Under the pieces are notes generated by a model that searched no databases, was not told the DNA's origin, and worked only from the letters and a program-made list of their open reading frames with translations. This document shows, in pieces, positions 37,001 through 44,469 of a stretch of DNA of 64,000 nucleotides. The stretch lies in the NCBI RefSeq assembly GCF_001612805.1, contig NZ_BDBD01000013.1, forward strand, positions 1 to 64,000, read 5' to 3'. A program made the position numbers and the translations under genes. This DNA comes from Nocardia coubleae NBRC 108252. Its GTDB lineage: Bacteria; Actinomycetota; Actinomycetes; Mycobacteriales; Mycobacteriaceae. How positions within the stretch are numbered: position 1 is the stretch's first letter; every line of letters starts with the position of its first letter.

Positions 37001-37511
37001 TGTTGCGGAACGGGCTACCGTCGGCCCGCGTCACCCCGACGAACTCGACAGTCGTCGCGCCGATGGTCGACTCGATCGCGATGTGGTCGCAGTTCGCGAT
37101 CTCCTCGATCGGCGCCGACAGCATCGGCACATCGCGGGCCTGCACCGTGAGCACGCCCTCGCGCGCGACGACACTCAGACCCTTGGTGATCTGCCCGGAT
37201 TCGGCCGGGATCGTGGTGAGCAAGGTCGTCGGCTGCGGTGTGGGGTTCTCACCCCCCGGTCCGCGCACATCACCGCCGGGCAGCCCGCGCAGCACCGGAC
37301 ACGGCAATTGCGCGTTCACCTGTTGGGGCACATACGACACCAGTGGTGCTTGCACACTCGTCGCGCCCGCCTGCGGCCAGTCGAGGCTTGCGCGGTCCTG
37401 GCGCACCGGCAACAGCGGTGTGAGCAGGGCAAGCACGAACCCGAGCAGCCCACAGACGAGGGCGATCAGGCGGTATCGGGTGAACGCTCGTTCAGATCGG
37501 TCCGGTCGCAC
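34077..37511 (-). CDS. emb: Emb-family arabinosyltransferase (copy 2)
   Basis: This 1144-residue GT-C arabinosyltransferase has the Emb layout: N-terminal helix, periplasmic domain (about 45-220), polytopic core and C-terminal carbohydrate-binding domain (about 780-1144). The catalytic pair is Asp276-Asp277 in NTSDDGYIL, and Met283 matches EmbB Met306. Relative to copy 1 it has an extra hydrophilic loop of about 60 residues (about 446-508) rich in Arg, Glu, Ala and Thr. The order dprE1-dprE2-aftA-emb on the minus strand matches the mycobacterial order, apart from an island at 37.5-39.6 kb. A GTG start with a leaderless hexamer is used. Confidence 0.93.
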   Translation of the reverse strand: MRPDRSERAFTRYRLIALVCGLLGFVLALLTPLLPVRQDRASLDWPQAGATSVQAPLVSYVPQQVNAQLPCPVLRGLPGGDVRGPGGENPTPQPTTLLTTIPAESGQITKGLSVVAREGVLTVQARDVPMLSAPIEEIANCDHIAIESTIGATTVEFVGVTRADGSPFRNTVTVDKRPQIVGVYTDLDETQLTGARFHADIDSRFTSTPTPLKLAVMIVAALATLAALVALHLLDRTDGRRARHFLPRHWWRITPTDVVVVATLLGWHVIGANTSDDGYILNMARASGPSGYMANYYRWFGVPEAPFGWSYELLAWMTKISDASPWMRLPALAAGLLCWAVISREVLPRLGARVRRDKVALWTAGLVFLAFWLPYDNGLRPEPLIAAGALLTWCAIERAIATARLLPAALAILIAAFSLAAGPTGLICIAALIAGTRPVMQIIIKRAQGLRPREIAADRDGLDAAEEARRSRTDQATAEATTTEGKHEARNTADGAHASDRLSLATKIFRYAALLAPGIAAGTLVLIVVFADQTLATVMEATRVRTLVGPNAAWFDERTRWDSLFMLSPDGSLARRFGVLVMLLCLLVCILQVLRKGRIPGTSRGPSVRILGIVFGALLLMMWTPTKWTHHFGVYAGLAGSLAALAAVAVGANGIRAPRNRALFTAAVLFLLALTFTGSNGWWYVSSFGVPFWDKAPMVAGKGVSTLLLGLSVLALLVALYFHLRDPYRKPSRPARFDRFATMPLTIAAALLVAFEVASMLKGAVTQYPAYSIAKSNIESLQGNTCALANDVLVETNTADSLLTPITGAPADGLSTESVAFTPNGVAADLTADADETVVGGANSVDKDSANKTTNTTGAGTGGGTSTEAGINGSTVALPFGLDPARTPVLGSYQDGVQQQAKLTSQWYGADVDAVRDDPAYQALVVTAAGRIRYVDNDGVVHYGQDLIVEYGTRADDGSVQVTGSIQPLDIGPSPSWRNLRVPLDRLPAGVNAVRLVATDNDITQKQWLAVTPPRLPKLASLDSVVGHTDPVLLDWHVGLAFPCQRPFEHHDGVAEAPKWRILPDRVGSDAANAWQDDIGGGPLGWTGLLMKAETVPTYLDRDLGRDWGSLERFTPYEPAPPADITVRVVDQSGRAKEPDIRAR

Positions 37512-37519
37512 GGGGGTTG

Positions 37520-37525
37520 ATGCTA
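37520..37525 (-). promoter_or_regulatory. -10 hexamer TAGCAT of the second emb gene
   Basis: TAGCAT on the minus strand, eight bases before the GTG at 37511. It gives this emb gene a promoter independent of aftA. Confidence 0.5.
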
Positions 37526-37559
37526 GCCACCCGACCCGATCGTGCGGGGGCGCCGCGTC

Positions 37560-38069
37560 CTATCCGGTCATCCTGTTCGACCAATCGAGCTGCGAGCGGG
37601 CCCAATCGGGAATCTCCGCGGCCGGCCGCGGGTAGGCCACGAACTCGGCGCGCAGATCGTCGACCGACACCTCGGGCATCCAGTCGGCGACGGTGCCCGG
37701 CGAGTAGGTGGCCTTGAAACGGGTGGGTCCGGCGATGAAGATCTCCGCACTCAGCCAGGCGCCGACCGCCGGGTCGTAGGACATGCGCTTGTGGTCGGCC
37801 AGGTATTCGACGACCTCGGTCGGCGGCACCATATTGGTGACCGACCCGTCGCGCTCCTTGACCTGAACGCCCGCCACCAGATGCCCGCCGACCTGCAGCG
37901 ACCACAGCAAGGCGAACTTCTGACCGGGGGAGAGCATGGCGATCGCGGCATCGACCACGAACTTCTCGATATCGCCGAGTGAGTGCAGTTGTTCCCGTGG
38001 CGCAGGTTCGGCGTCCTGGCGGTGTTCCCGCATCAGGAAATCGATTCGCTCCGGTCTGCTGAGCGTCAT
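37560..38069 (-). CDS. hypothetical protein, weakly like YezG-type immunity proteins
   Basis: The 169-residue cytosolic protein is not confidently assigned. The C-terminal part (TRFKATYSPGTVADWMPE, then LRAEFVAYPRPAAEIPDWA) resembles by eye the YezG-like immunity family, where a short beta segment precedes a Tyr-Pro-Arg and Ile-Pro-x-Trp ending. No toxin gene is next to it. GAGG lies seven bases before the ATG. It lies 48 bases upstream of the second emb gene on the same strand, but that gene has its own promoter. It is part of the island that separates aftA from emb. Confidence 0.5.
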   Translation of the reverse strand: MTLSRPERIDFLMREHRQDAEPAPREQLHSLGDIEKFVVDAAIAMLSPGQKFALLWSLQVGGHLVAGVQVKERDGSVTNMVPPTEVVEYLADHKRMSYDPAVGAWLSAEIFIAGPTRFKATYSPGTVADWMPEVSVDDLRAEFVAYPRPAAEIPDWARSQLDWSNRMTG

Positions 38070-38260
38070 AGCTATACCTCTGCATCCGTACCGATCAGCG
38101 CTACCAAAACTGATTTCGGTCGGCCGAACTTGTCAACATTTCGCAGCGTACTCGCCCCGTCCGACGGACTGTGCGGTTTGTTCGCTGCAACCGCACATAT
38201 TGTTGTCTATCGGTGCTCCGCACACCAGTAGCTACCGGGTGTCTATGGACACATGTCCGG

Positions 38261-38797
38261 TCAGGCTGCCGATGCGCGCAGGGCGAACCAGCCGTCGCCG
38301 GGGTCGGCGAAACCGTGGTAGACGAGGGGTACCCGCTGGTCCACGCCGAAAAACTGGTACACCGCCGCCATCGCCTGACGCACCGAGTGCGCCTGGAAGT
38401 CGTCGATGCGCCGGGGGCCGATCCGGTGTTCGGGCAGCATCGAGAGCCGGGTGAGCTCCGCCGGATCGTCCACATCGAGCCCGATCGGCGCCGGTTCCTC
38501 GATCAGATGGTCGTGCAGCACCGTGCGCGCCGCGGTGGGATCGTGCCGTGGGCCGGTGAACGCCACCCGCTGTACCCGGGCCAGCCCAGGCAGATTCAAC
38601 GGCGTGCGCACCGCCTCGATCAGATCGATGAGTTCGGGATCGGGTTCGGGCCCCCGTTCGGCCACCGGTGCCTGTTCCAGCAGATGCAGCATCTGCCCAC
38701 CCCGAACCAGCGGCTCGGGCACCACGAACACACTGATACTCGGACAGACGCAGTTCATTCCGGTGAGGCACACCCTGGTGTGCAACGGATCGGACAT
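38261..38797 (-). CDS. unrecognised protein with Cys-rich N-terminus
   Basis: The 178-residue product starts at an ATG with a strong GAGGAGGACTTC site. Three Cys cluster near the N-terminus (RVCLTGMNCVCPS, pattern C-x5-C-x-C). The rest is acidic with Pro- and Leu-rich stretches and ends in VYHGFADPGDGWFALRA. No signal peptide or membrane helix is evident. I do not recognise a family. The Cys cluster could bind metal, but this is a guess. It is transcribed towards the immunity-like gene 191 bases away and divergently from vapB. Confidence 0.5.
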   Translation of the reverse strand: MSDPLHTRVCLTGMNCVCPSISVFVVPEPLVRGGQMLHLLEQAPVAERGPEPDPELIDLIEAVRTPLNLPGLARVQRVAFTGPRHDPTAARTVLHDHLIEEPAPIGLDVDDPAELTRLSMLPEHRIGPRRIDDFQAHSVRQAMAAVYQFFGVDQRVPLVYHGFADPGDGWFALRASAA

Positions 38798-38953
38798 GAA
38801 GTCCTCCTCCGGTAACGGGCCACCCGGACCCACAACGTGCAGGATCGATAACCTTCGCCATCCGCCGACCCCCACCGACGACGACCGTTCCGCACCGCCA
38901 AGTGTAGTGCGCCTCCCCGCCCGGAAGGCAGGGTTGGTGAAACTCGATTGCGG

Positions 38954-38980
38954 TATCCTTACCTCAGTGGGGAAGTAAGG
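38954..38980 (+). promoter_or_regulatory. vapBC promoter and operator
   Basis: The -10 hexamer TATCCT (38954-38959) overlaps the left arm of an inverted repeat, CCTTAC (38957-38962) with GTAAGG (38975-38980). The right arm overlaps the AAGGAG ribosome binding site. This fits autoregulation by the antitoxin-toxin complex. Confidence 0.5.
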
Positions 38981-38987
38981 AGTTGTT

Positions 38988-39242
38988 GTGGACGCGCTGG
39001 CGAGGTTGACGTCGAAGGGGCAGATCACGGTGCCCAAAGCGGTCCGTGACGCGCTGGAATTACACACCGGCGACAACGTGCACTTCCGGGTGGAGGGCGA
39101 TGTCGTGGTGCTCGCGAAGACACCTGACCTGCTGGATCTCGCGGGCAGTGTGCAGGTCCCGCCACAGGTGCGCGGCCGTTCGTGGGAAGAGATCCGCGAC
39201 GAGGCCTGGGCGCAACAGTGGCGGGAGGCCAATCCGGAGTGA
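38988..39242 (+). CDS. AbrB/MazE-type antitoxin (VapB)
   Basis: The 84-residue protein has the swapped-hairpin AbrB DNA-binding domain at residues 5-48 (LTSKGQITVPKAVRDALEL, then DNVHFRVEGDVVVLAK) and an acidic C-terminal tail (about 60-84) suited to wrapping the toxin. It should neutralise the PIN toxin and repress the operon through the inverted repeat over its promoter. GTG start after AAGGAG. Its TGA overlaps the toxin GTG, the usual coupled arrangement. The pair lies between aftA and emb, where mycobacteria have no such genes. Confidence 0.82.
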   Translation: MDALARLTSKGQITVPKAVRDALELHTGDNVHFRVEGDVVVLAKTPDLLDLAGSVQVPPQVRGRSWEEIRDEAWAQQWREANPE

Positions 39243-39631
39243 CGATCTTCCTCGACACGAACATCCTCGTCAGGCACTTCACGCAGGACCCTCCCGAGAT
39301 GGGCCGGCGAGCCACAGCCCTACTCGCGGGGACCGACGAGTTCTACCTTCCGGACCTCATCCTCGCGGAAACCGTGTACGTCCTGCAGAGCGTGTACCGG
39401 GTGCCCAGGCCCGAGGTCGCGGCACTGGCCCGTGCCGTGATCGGCTCCCGAAATATCCAGACCGACGATCCGGCCGTCCTCATCCGGACCGTCGATGTGT
39501 ATGAGCACCACCGGCTTTCATTCGCCGATGCCTACCTCGTCGCGCTCGCCGAAGCCGACTCCGATTCGGTGATCGCGTCGTTCGACAAAGGGATCGGCAA
39601 GGTCGGCACCGTGCGCCGTATCGAGCCCTGA
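39239..39631 (+). CDS. PIN-domain toxin (VapC)
   Basis: The 130-residue PIN-domain protein is a probable RNase. The acidic active site is visible: Asp in FLDTNILV near the N-terminus, Glu in LILAETVYVL, Asp in LSFADAYLVALA and Asp in VIASFDKGI. This is a complete set, so the toxin should be active. The GTG start overlaps the antitoxin stop by four bases. The gene ends one base before the stop of the convergent aftA, with no room for a separate terminator. Confidence 0.85.
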   Translation: MTIFLDTNILVRHFTQDPPEMGRRATALLAGTDEFYLPDLILAETVYVLQSVYRVPRPEVAALARAVIGSRNIQTDDPAVLIRTVDVYEHHRLSFADAYLVALAEADSDSVIASFDKGIGKVGTVRRIEP

Positions 39632-39632
39632 T

Positions 39633-41603
39633 TCAGCGGTTGACGGTGATGAGGGTGAAGGGGCCTATGTCGGTGGTGGTGAAGGCCGGGGAGGTGAAGA
39701 GGGGGCGGGGGAAGGTGACGGTGTAGCGCTTGACGTTGGGGTCGTTGGGGTAGACGTCTTCGGCGAGGCGGAGGGTGTAGTTGTCGCCGTCGCGGCGGAA
39801 GAGGAAGGCGTCGGGGGCGCGCCAGGGGGCGGCCGACATGGCGTCGAGGAGGGCCTGGGAGGAGTCGAGTCTGCTCCAGGCGGCGATGGTGTCGGCGCGG
39901 GCCTTGAAGTCGGCGAGGGGGTTCGCGTAGTGCGAGGTGAGGGCCTGGAAACCGAAGTAGGGGTAGAAGGACAGGAAGCTGGTGTCGGCCGTGAGGACGA
40001 CGGATTCGTCACGGGGACGGCCGGTTTGGGCCAGTAGAGCCTCGTCGACGGCGTGGTAGTAGGCCACGGCGGAGGGGCGGCGCTTGTCGCCGCGTTCACC
40101 GAAAGTGCCGTAGGGGTCGGGTGTTTCGGTGGGCACCGTGTCGGTGTAGGCGGTGTCGATCTCGTGGACCAGAACGGTGGGGATCGTCTGGGCGAAGGCC
40201 ATCGCACCGAGCACCGCGAGCGCGGCGGCCGCGGTACGAACCGGCGCGGGTTCGTTCAGCGCCTGATACACCGCGCGGCCGCCCTCGACGAAGCCGAAAA
40301 CGCCTGCGGCGGCGAGCAAAGCGAGCAGCACCGGTTCCAGCCGGAACGACAGCAGAGTGGTGCCAGCCGCCGTCGCGGCCATCGACAGCAATGTCCACAG
40401 GTAGATCGACACCACGCCGATGCCGAGCGCCTGCGCCCGCCGCGAGGATCCCGCCCGCACGACCAGCCACAGCAACCCGAGCAGGCACAGTGCCCCACGC
40501 AGGGAGAACTCGAGCATCGGGAACGCCAGCTGCGCACCCGACTCGGGCAGGTAGTGGAAAGCGTTGCCGGAGGGCAACTTCGCACCCGACAGCATCTTCA
40601 GCAGATACGGCGTCCACACCACCAGCGCCACCGCGATCGCGAGCACGCCGATCGCCGCCAGGCGCGTGAACGGCACGACAACCACCCGCCACGCGGGCTC
40701 GGTGGTGACGGCCGCATCGCGCTTGCCGATCGCCCGTCCGCTCGCCCGCCGCGCGTACAGCGCGCACGCGGCGGCGGTCACCGCCATCAGCACAACGGTG
40801 AACGCCGCGATCGCCAGGTACAGCGTGTAGAAGCATGCCGCGACCCCGAGGAACAACCCGGTCCCGAGCACCGCGCCCCACCCGCCCGAGCGGCGGTGCA
40901 GCGCACCCCACGCCAGCACGAGCACCGGCGGAATGAACACGACGAGCACCGCCCCGTACGCCTCGGGCGAGGCATAGGCCAAGGTCATCGCGGTAACAGC
41001 GGCCGCGGCGCCCACGGCCATGTCGGCGCGCACCAGCTGCGCCCACAGCACGAGCGCCACCGTGGCAGCCACGGCGAGCATGCCGATCGAGTACGGCTTG
41101 AACACCTCCCAGCCGTCCATGCCGAGCAGGTTCCCGACCCGCCCACCGATCCAGAACCACCCGGCCGGATAGAACGGCGGCAGATCCACATAGGTCATGT
41201 CCCGCAGTGCCGCACTGTCGGTGAGCCGCGTCAGATACTCGGTGCGGAATTCCTGGTCGACCGAAACACCGAACAGGTACAGCTTCGTCGCCGCCAACGG
41301 CATCCCGAGCGTCACCGTGACGAATGCCGAAATGCCCACCCAGGAAGCAAGTTTCGCGATCACGGGCCACTTTCGTAGCCGGATCAGCAACACCGAGACC
41401 ACCAGCAGCCCCACCGAGACGACCTGACCGACGGTGGTCAGCGCCCGAGTGACGTTGGAGGAGTTGAACGCAGGCCACTGCACCGCCGAGAGCGCGAACA
41501 GCCCGACCACCGCCACGACCAGCGCGACGAGCGCCGCCGCGGCACCTTCGGCGAGACCGGTCGCTGTCGCGCGCCCCGCCCGCACGTTGTCATCGGTAGT
41601 CAT
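39633..41603 (-). CDS. aftA: arabinofuranosyltransferase AftA
   Basis: AftA primes arabinan by adding the first arabinofuranose residues to galactan, outside the membrane. The 656-residue product has about 11-13 helices followed by an extracytoplasmic C-terminal domain, the GT-C pattern of Rv3792. The conserved first loop includes MTYVDLPPFYPAGWFWIGGR and GMDGWEVFKPYSI. ATG 41603 is used, with GGAGGA ten bases upstream; an in-frame GTG at 41627 is the alternative. It lies after dprE2 as in mycobacteria, but a terminator and its own promoter separate them. Confidence 0.9.
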   Translation of the reverse strand: MTTDDNVRAGRATATGLAEGAAAALVALVVAVVGLFALSAVQWPAFNSSNVTRALTTVGQVVSVGLLVVSVLLIRLRKWPVIAKLASWVGISAFVTVTLGMPLAATKLYLFGVSVDQEFRTEYLTRLTDSAALRDMTYVDLPPFYPAGWFWIGGRVGNLLGMDGWEVFKPYSIGMLAVAATVALVLWAQLVRADMAVGAAAAVTAMTLAYASPEAYGAVLVVFIPPVLVLAWGALHRRSGGWGAVLGTGLFLGVAACFYTLYLAIAAFTVVLMAVTAAACALYARRASGRAIGKRDAAVTTEPAWRVVVVPFTRLAAIGVLAIAVALVVWTPYLLKMLSGAKLPSGNAFHYLPESGAQLAFPMLEFSLRGALCLLGLLWLVVRAGSSRRAQALGIGVVSIYLWTLLSMAATAAGTTLLSFRLEPVLLALLAAAGVFGFVEGGRAVYQALNEPAPVRTAAAALAVLGAMAFAQTIPTVLVHEIDTAYTDTVPTETPDPYGTFGERGDKRRPSAVAYYHAVDEALLAQTGRPRDESVVLTADTSFLSFYPYFGFQALTSHYANPLADFKARADTIAAWSRLDSSQALLDAMSAAPWRAPDAFLFRRDGDNYTLRLAEDVYPNDPNVKRYTVTFPRPLFTSPAFTTTDIGPFTLITVNR

Positions 41604-41647
41604 CGGCGCGCATTCCTCCGGGTCCACTCTGCTCGACGGTCCGGGTC

Positions 41648-41653
41648 AGCCTA
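41648..41653 (-). promoter_or_regulatory. -10 hexamer TAGGCT upstream of aftA
   Basis: TAGGCT on the minus strand would give an untranslated leader of about 40 bases that includes the GGAGGA site. Confidence 0.4.
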
Positions 41654-41706
41654 GTGGAGCGTGCCGAGTCCGTCGGGCTCGCGCCGAGGCCCCGGCACAA
41701 AGAAAC

Positions 41707-41739
41707 TGCCGCACCGCCGGAGTGGCGTTGCGGCAGTCG
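41707..41739 (-). terminator. terminator of dprE1-dprE2
   Basis: ACTGCCGCA pairs with TGCGGCAGT, with inner GCC/GGC pairing. On the minus strand the hairpin is followed by a U-rich tail (TTCTTTGT). It lies 14 bases after the dprE2 stop. Confidence 0.75.
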
Positions 41740-41752
41740 CGATGGCTCTCGA

Positions 41753-42532
41753 TCAGATGGGGAGCTTGCGGAAGATCGGGCGCGGCACGTGGCGCAGGGC
41801 CGACATCACGAAGCGGGCCTCGCTGGGGGTCCACACGATCTCGGTGCCCTTCTCCGAGGCGGCGACGGCCTGGCGGGCGACGTCTTCCGGGTCGACCGTG
41901 AGGGGCGCTTCCTTGGAACCGGTCGCTTCCCAGTGGGCCTTGGTCGCGGAGGTACGCACCTGCATCGGCCGGACGACGGTGACGCGCGGGCCGTAGGGGC
42001 GAAGCGCTTCGCCGAGACCCAGGTAGAAGCCGTCGAGGCCGGCCTTGGTCGAGCCGTACACGAAGTTCGAGCGACGAACCCGCTCGCCCGCCACCGACGA
42101 CATCACGATGAACCGGCCGTGACCCTGCGCCTTGAACTTGTCGCCGACCAGCACACCCACCGACACACCGGCGGTGTAGTTGATGCCGACGGTCATGACC
42201 GCCTTGCGCTGGTCCTGCCACAGCTGTTCGGCGTCGCCGAGCACACCGAACGCCACGATCGCGACGTCCACGTCACCACCGGCGAACGCGGCGTCGACCA
42301 CCTTCGGGTGCGAGTCGGTGTCGAGCGCGTCGAAGTCGATGACCTCGACCGCCGTGGCACCGGCCCCCTTCAGCTTGGCGACGGCGTCGTCGAGCAGCGG
42401 GTCGCCGGGCAGGTTCGCCAGGATGATCCGCGCGGGGCTCTTGCGCAGGTACTCCGCGCAGATCGCGAGACCGATCTCGGAGGTGCCGCCGAACAGCAGG
42501 ATGGTCTGCGGGTTGCCAACTGCGTTGATCAC
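41753..42532 (-). CDS. dprE2: decaprenylphosphoryl-2-keto-ribose reductase DprE2
   Basis: DprE2 is the short-chain dehydrogenase that reduces the keto intermediate made by DprE1 to decaprenyl-phosphoryl-arabinose, using NADH. The 259-residue product shows the nucleotide motif [14 protein letters not shown], the Ser of MSSVAGERV, and the YGSTK motif (Tyr and Lys of the YxxxK pair). The GTG start at 42532 overlaps the dprE1 stop (GTGA), so the two subunits are translated together. A longer frame upstream runs over dprE1 and is not needed. Confidence 0.93.
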   Translation of the reverse strand: MINAVGNPQTILLFGGTSEIGLAICAEYLRKSPARIILANLPGDPLLDDAVAKLKGAGATAVEVIDFDALDTDSHPKVVDAAFAGGDVDVAIVAFGVLGDAEQLWQDQRKAVMTVGINYTAGVSVGVLVGDKFKAQGHGRFIVMSSVAGERVRRSNFVYGSTKAGLDGFYLGLGEALRPYGPRVTVVRPMQVRTSATKAHWEATGSKEAPLTVDPEDVARQAVAASEKGTEIVWTPSEARFVMSALRHVPRPIFRKLPI

Positions 42533-43956
42533 TGGAGCTCCAGCCTCCTGGCCATATCGGACATGAACACGCCGTTCGGGTCGACGCTGCGGCGGACCTT
42601 GATCCACTCGTCGATCCGGGGGTACATCTTGTGGAAGGTCTCGGCGCTGGTGCGCGAGTCCTTCGCGGTGTAGAGACGGCCGCCGAATTCCATCACGCGG
42701 CGGTCCAGCTCGGTGACCAGCTCGTTGAGGCCCGGCTTGATCGGGAAGTCCACGCAGATGTTCCAGCCCGGCATCGGGAAGCTCAACGGCGCGTCGTTAC
42801 CGGGACCGAACAGCTTGAAAACATTCAGCGCCGAGTAGTGGCCCGAGGCCTGGATGTCGATGATGATCCGCTTGAACTCCTCGACCGCCTCGGTCGGCAC
42901 CACGAACTGGTACTGCAGGAAACCGTTGGAACCGTAGCCACGGTTCCACTCCGAGATCATGTCGAGCGGGTGGTAGAACTGCGTCAGGTTCTGCACCTTG
43001 CCGGTGTAGTTCCCGCCCATCGCGTAGTACGCCTCACCGATGGCCGACAGCGTCAGCTTGTTCATGGTGAAGTTCGGGAAGATGTCCGGCACGGTCATCA
43101 GGTGCGGCGCGTCGAACTTCAGTGGCTTCTTCTGCAGCCGCTCGGGCAGCTCGTCGAGTTTGGCGAGACGACCACGGGTGATGGTGGCGCGGCCCAGCTT
43201 GGGCAGCGGGCTGATCACGTCGAACCAGGCGCTCGAGTAGGTGTAGTTCGCCTCGCTGCCGTCGCTGTGCGCGGCGACCGTCTCGTCGAGGGTCGCGGTC
43301 TTCACACCGTCGTTGAGGAAGTAGGCGGTCTCCGTCGGCGCCATCTCGATGGTCGCGCGCAGGATGATGCCGGTGAGCCCGTTGCCGCCGACCGTCGCCC
43401 AGAACAGCTCGGCGTCGTTGTCGGGTGACACCGTGCGCACCGAACCGTCCGCGACGAGCAGGTCGATCGAGCGGACGTGGTTGCCGAAGCTGCCCTCGCT
43501 GTGGTGGTTCTTGCCGTGGATATCGGAGGCGATGGCGCCACCGATGGTCACCTGGCGGGTGCCGGGTAGCACGGGAACCCATAGCCCGAACGGGAGCGCG
43601 GCCTTCATCAGCTGGTCCAGGCTCACGCCGCCGTCCACGTCGACCAGGCGGGTGTCGCGGTCGATGCGGTGGATGCGGTTGAGCGCGGGCATGTCGATGA
43701 CGAGGCCGCCCGCGTTCTGGGCGTGGTCGCCGTAGGAGCGGCCGAGGCCACGGGCGATCACGCCGCGTCGCAGATGCGCCGGCTTGCTGTCGTTGTCCTC
43801 GGCGACCATGCGCACGGCCTGGGCGATCAGCTCGGGATCGCCGGTCGAGAGCACTTCGGCGGAGGTGGGTGCGGTGCGACCCCAACCGGTGAGCTTGCGC
43901 GTACGCGTAGGAAGCGTAAACGGCCCGTCGTTGGTGGTCGAAATGTTCTCAGACAT
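42529..43956 (-). CDS. dprE1: decaprenylphosphoryl-beta-D-ribose oxidase DprE1
   Basis: DprE1 is the FAD enzyme that oxidises decaprenyl-phosphoryl-ribose at C2, the first half of epimerisation to the arabinose donor. The 475-residue product has the FAD_binding_4 fold ([44 protein letters not shown]). The benzothiazinone-reactive Cys is kept (Cys401 in GWNICVDFP, equal to Cys387 of the tuberculosis enzyme). ATG 43956 is selected because TAGCCT stands eight bases upstream; an ATG at 43977 is possible. It is divergent from gtrA. Confidence 0.96.
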   Translation of the reverse strand: MSENISTTNDGPFTLPTRTRKLTGWGRTAPTSAEVLSTGDPELIAQAVRMVAEDNDSKPAHLRRGVIARGLGRSYGDHAQNAGGLVIDMPALNRIHRIDRDTRLVDVDGGVSLDQLMKAALPFGLWVPVLPGTRQVTIGGAIASDIHGKNHHSEGSFGNHVRSIDLLVADGSVRTVSPDNDAELFWATVGGNGLTGIILRATIEMAPTETAYFLNDGVKTATLDETVAAHSDGSEANYTYSSAWFDVISPLPKLGRATITRGRLAKLDELPERLQKKPLKFDAPHLMTVPDIFPNFTMNKLTLSAIGEAYYAMGGNYTGKVQNLTQFYHPLDMISEWNRGYGSNGFLQYQFVVPTEAVEEFKRIIIDIQASGHYSALNVFKLFGPGNDAPLSFPMPGWNICVDFPIKPGLNELVTELDRRVMEFGGRLYTAKDSRTSAETFHKMYPRIDEWIKVRRSVDPNGVFMSDMARRLELQ

Positions 43957-43964
43957 CGGCTTAG

Positions 43965-43970
43965 AGGCTA
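43965..43970 (-). promoter_or_regulatory. -10 hexamer TAGCCT of dprE1
   Basis: TAGCCT on the minus strand, eight bases before ATG 43956, indicating a leaderless dprE1-dprE2 transcript. Confidence 0.5.
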
Positions 43971-44000
43971 CAGGCATGGCACAACCTGTGACCGGTCTCG

Positions 44001-44006
44001 TACCCT
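44001..44006 (+). promoter_or_regulatory. -10 hexamer TACCCT of gtrA
   Basis: TACCCT, seven bases before GTG 44014. The divergent dprE1 promoter lies about 30 bases away, so the two promoters share a short regulatory region. Confidence 0.5.
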
Positions 44007-44013
44007 TCCTCAC

Positions 44014-44469
44014 GTGCAAGCACAGCCGCATCTGCCCCTGCCCCCCGAAATTCCCCTGGTCGACGAGCCGGGGGGTACCGATGTCGATCTGAAGACTCAG
44101 ATTGTCCGGTTCACCCTCACGGGCGGTTTCTCGGCGATCGTCGACTTCGGCTTGCTGCTGCTGCTGTCGAATGTGCTCGGGGTGCCGGAGGTGCTCGCCA
44201 AGGCGATCAGCTTCATCGCCGGTACGACGACGGCCTACCTGATCAATCGTCGCTGGACGTTCCAGGCCGAGCCGAGCCGCAAGCGGTTCGTGGCGGTCGT
44301 CGCGCTGTACGCGGTGACGTTCGCCGTGCAGCTCGGGATGTATGCCGCGTTCGCGTTCGCGCTGCCCGACCAGTGGTGGCGTCAGGCGGTGGCGTTCGTC
44401 GTGGCGCAGGGCACGGCGACGGTGATCAACTTCGTCGTGCAGCGTGTGGTGATCTTCAAGATCAAGTAG
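44014..44469 (+). CDS. GtrA-family membrane protein (Rv3789-like)
   Basis: This 151-residue GtrA-family protein has four helices (about 30-52, 58-78, 97-117 and 124-146) and the family signature [17 protein letters not shown]. GtrA proteins are linked to moving lipid-linked sugars across the membrane. The gene next to dprE1 in mycobacteria (Rv3789) was proposed to act on decaprenyl-phosphoryl-arabinose or to recruit AftA. Position and sequence agree with that orthologue. The GTG start is supported by a leaderless hexamer. A second GtrA gene occurs at 59.2 kb. Confidence 0.85.
   Translation: MQAQPHLPLPPEIPLVDEPGGTDVDLKTQIVRFTLTGGFSAIVDFGLLLLLSNVLGVPEVLAKAISFIAGTTTAYLINRRWTFQAEPSRKRFVAVVALYAVTFAVQLGMYAAFAFALPDQWWRQAVAFVVAQGTATVINFVVQRVVIFKIK

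Noticed and set aside
37512..39632. A transposon or integrase remnant to explain the aftA-emb island
   Set aside because: No transposase fragments, terminal inverted repeats or target duplications were visible at the borders.
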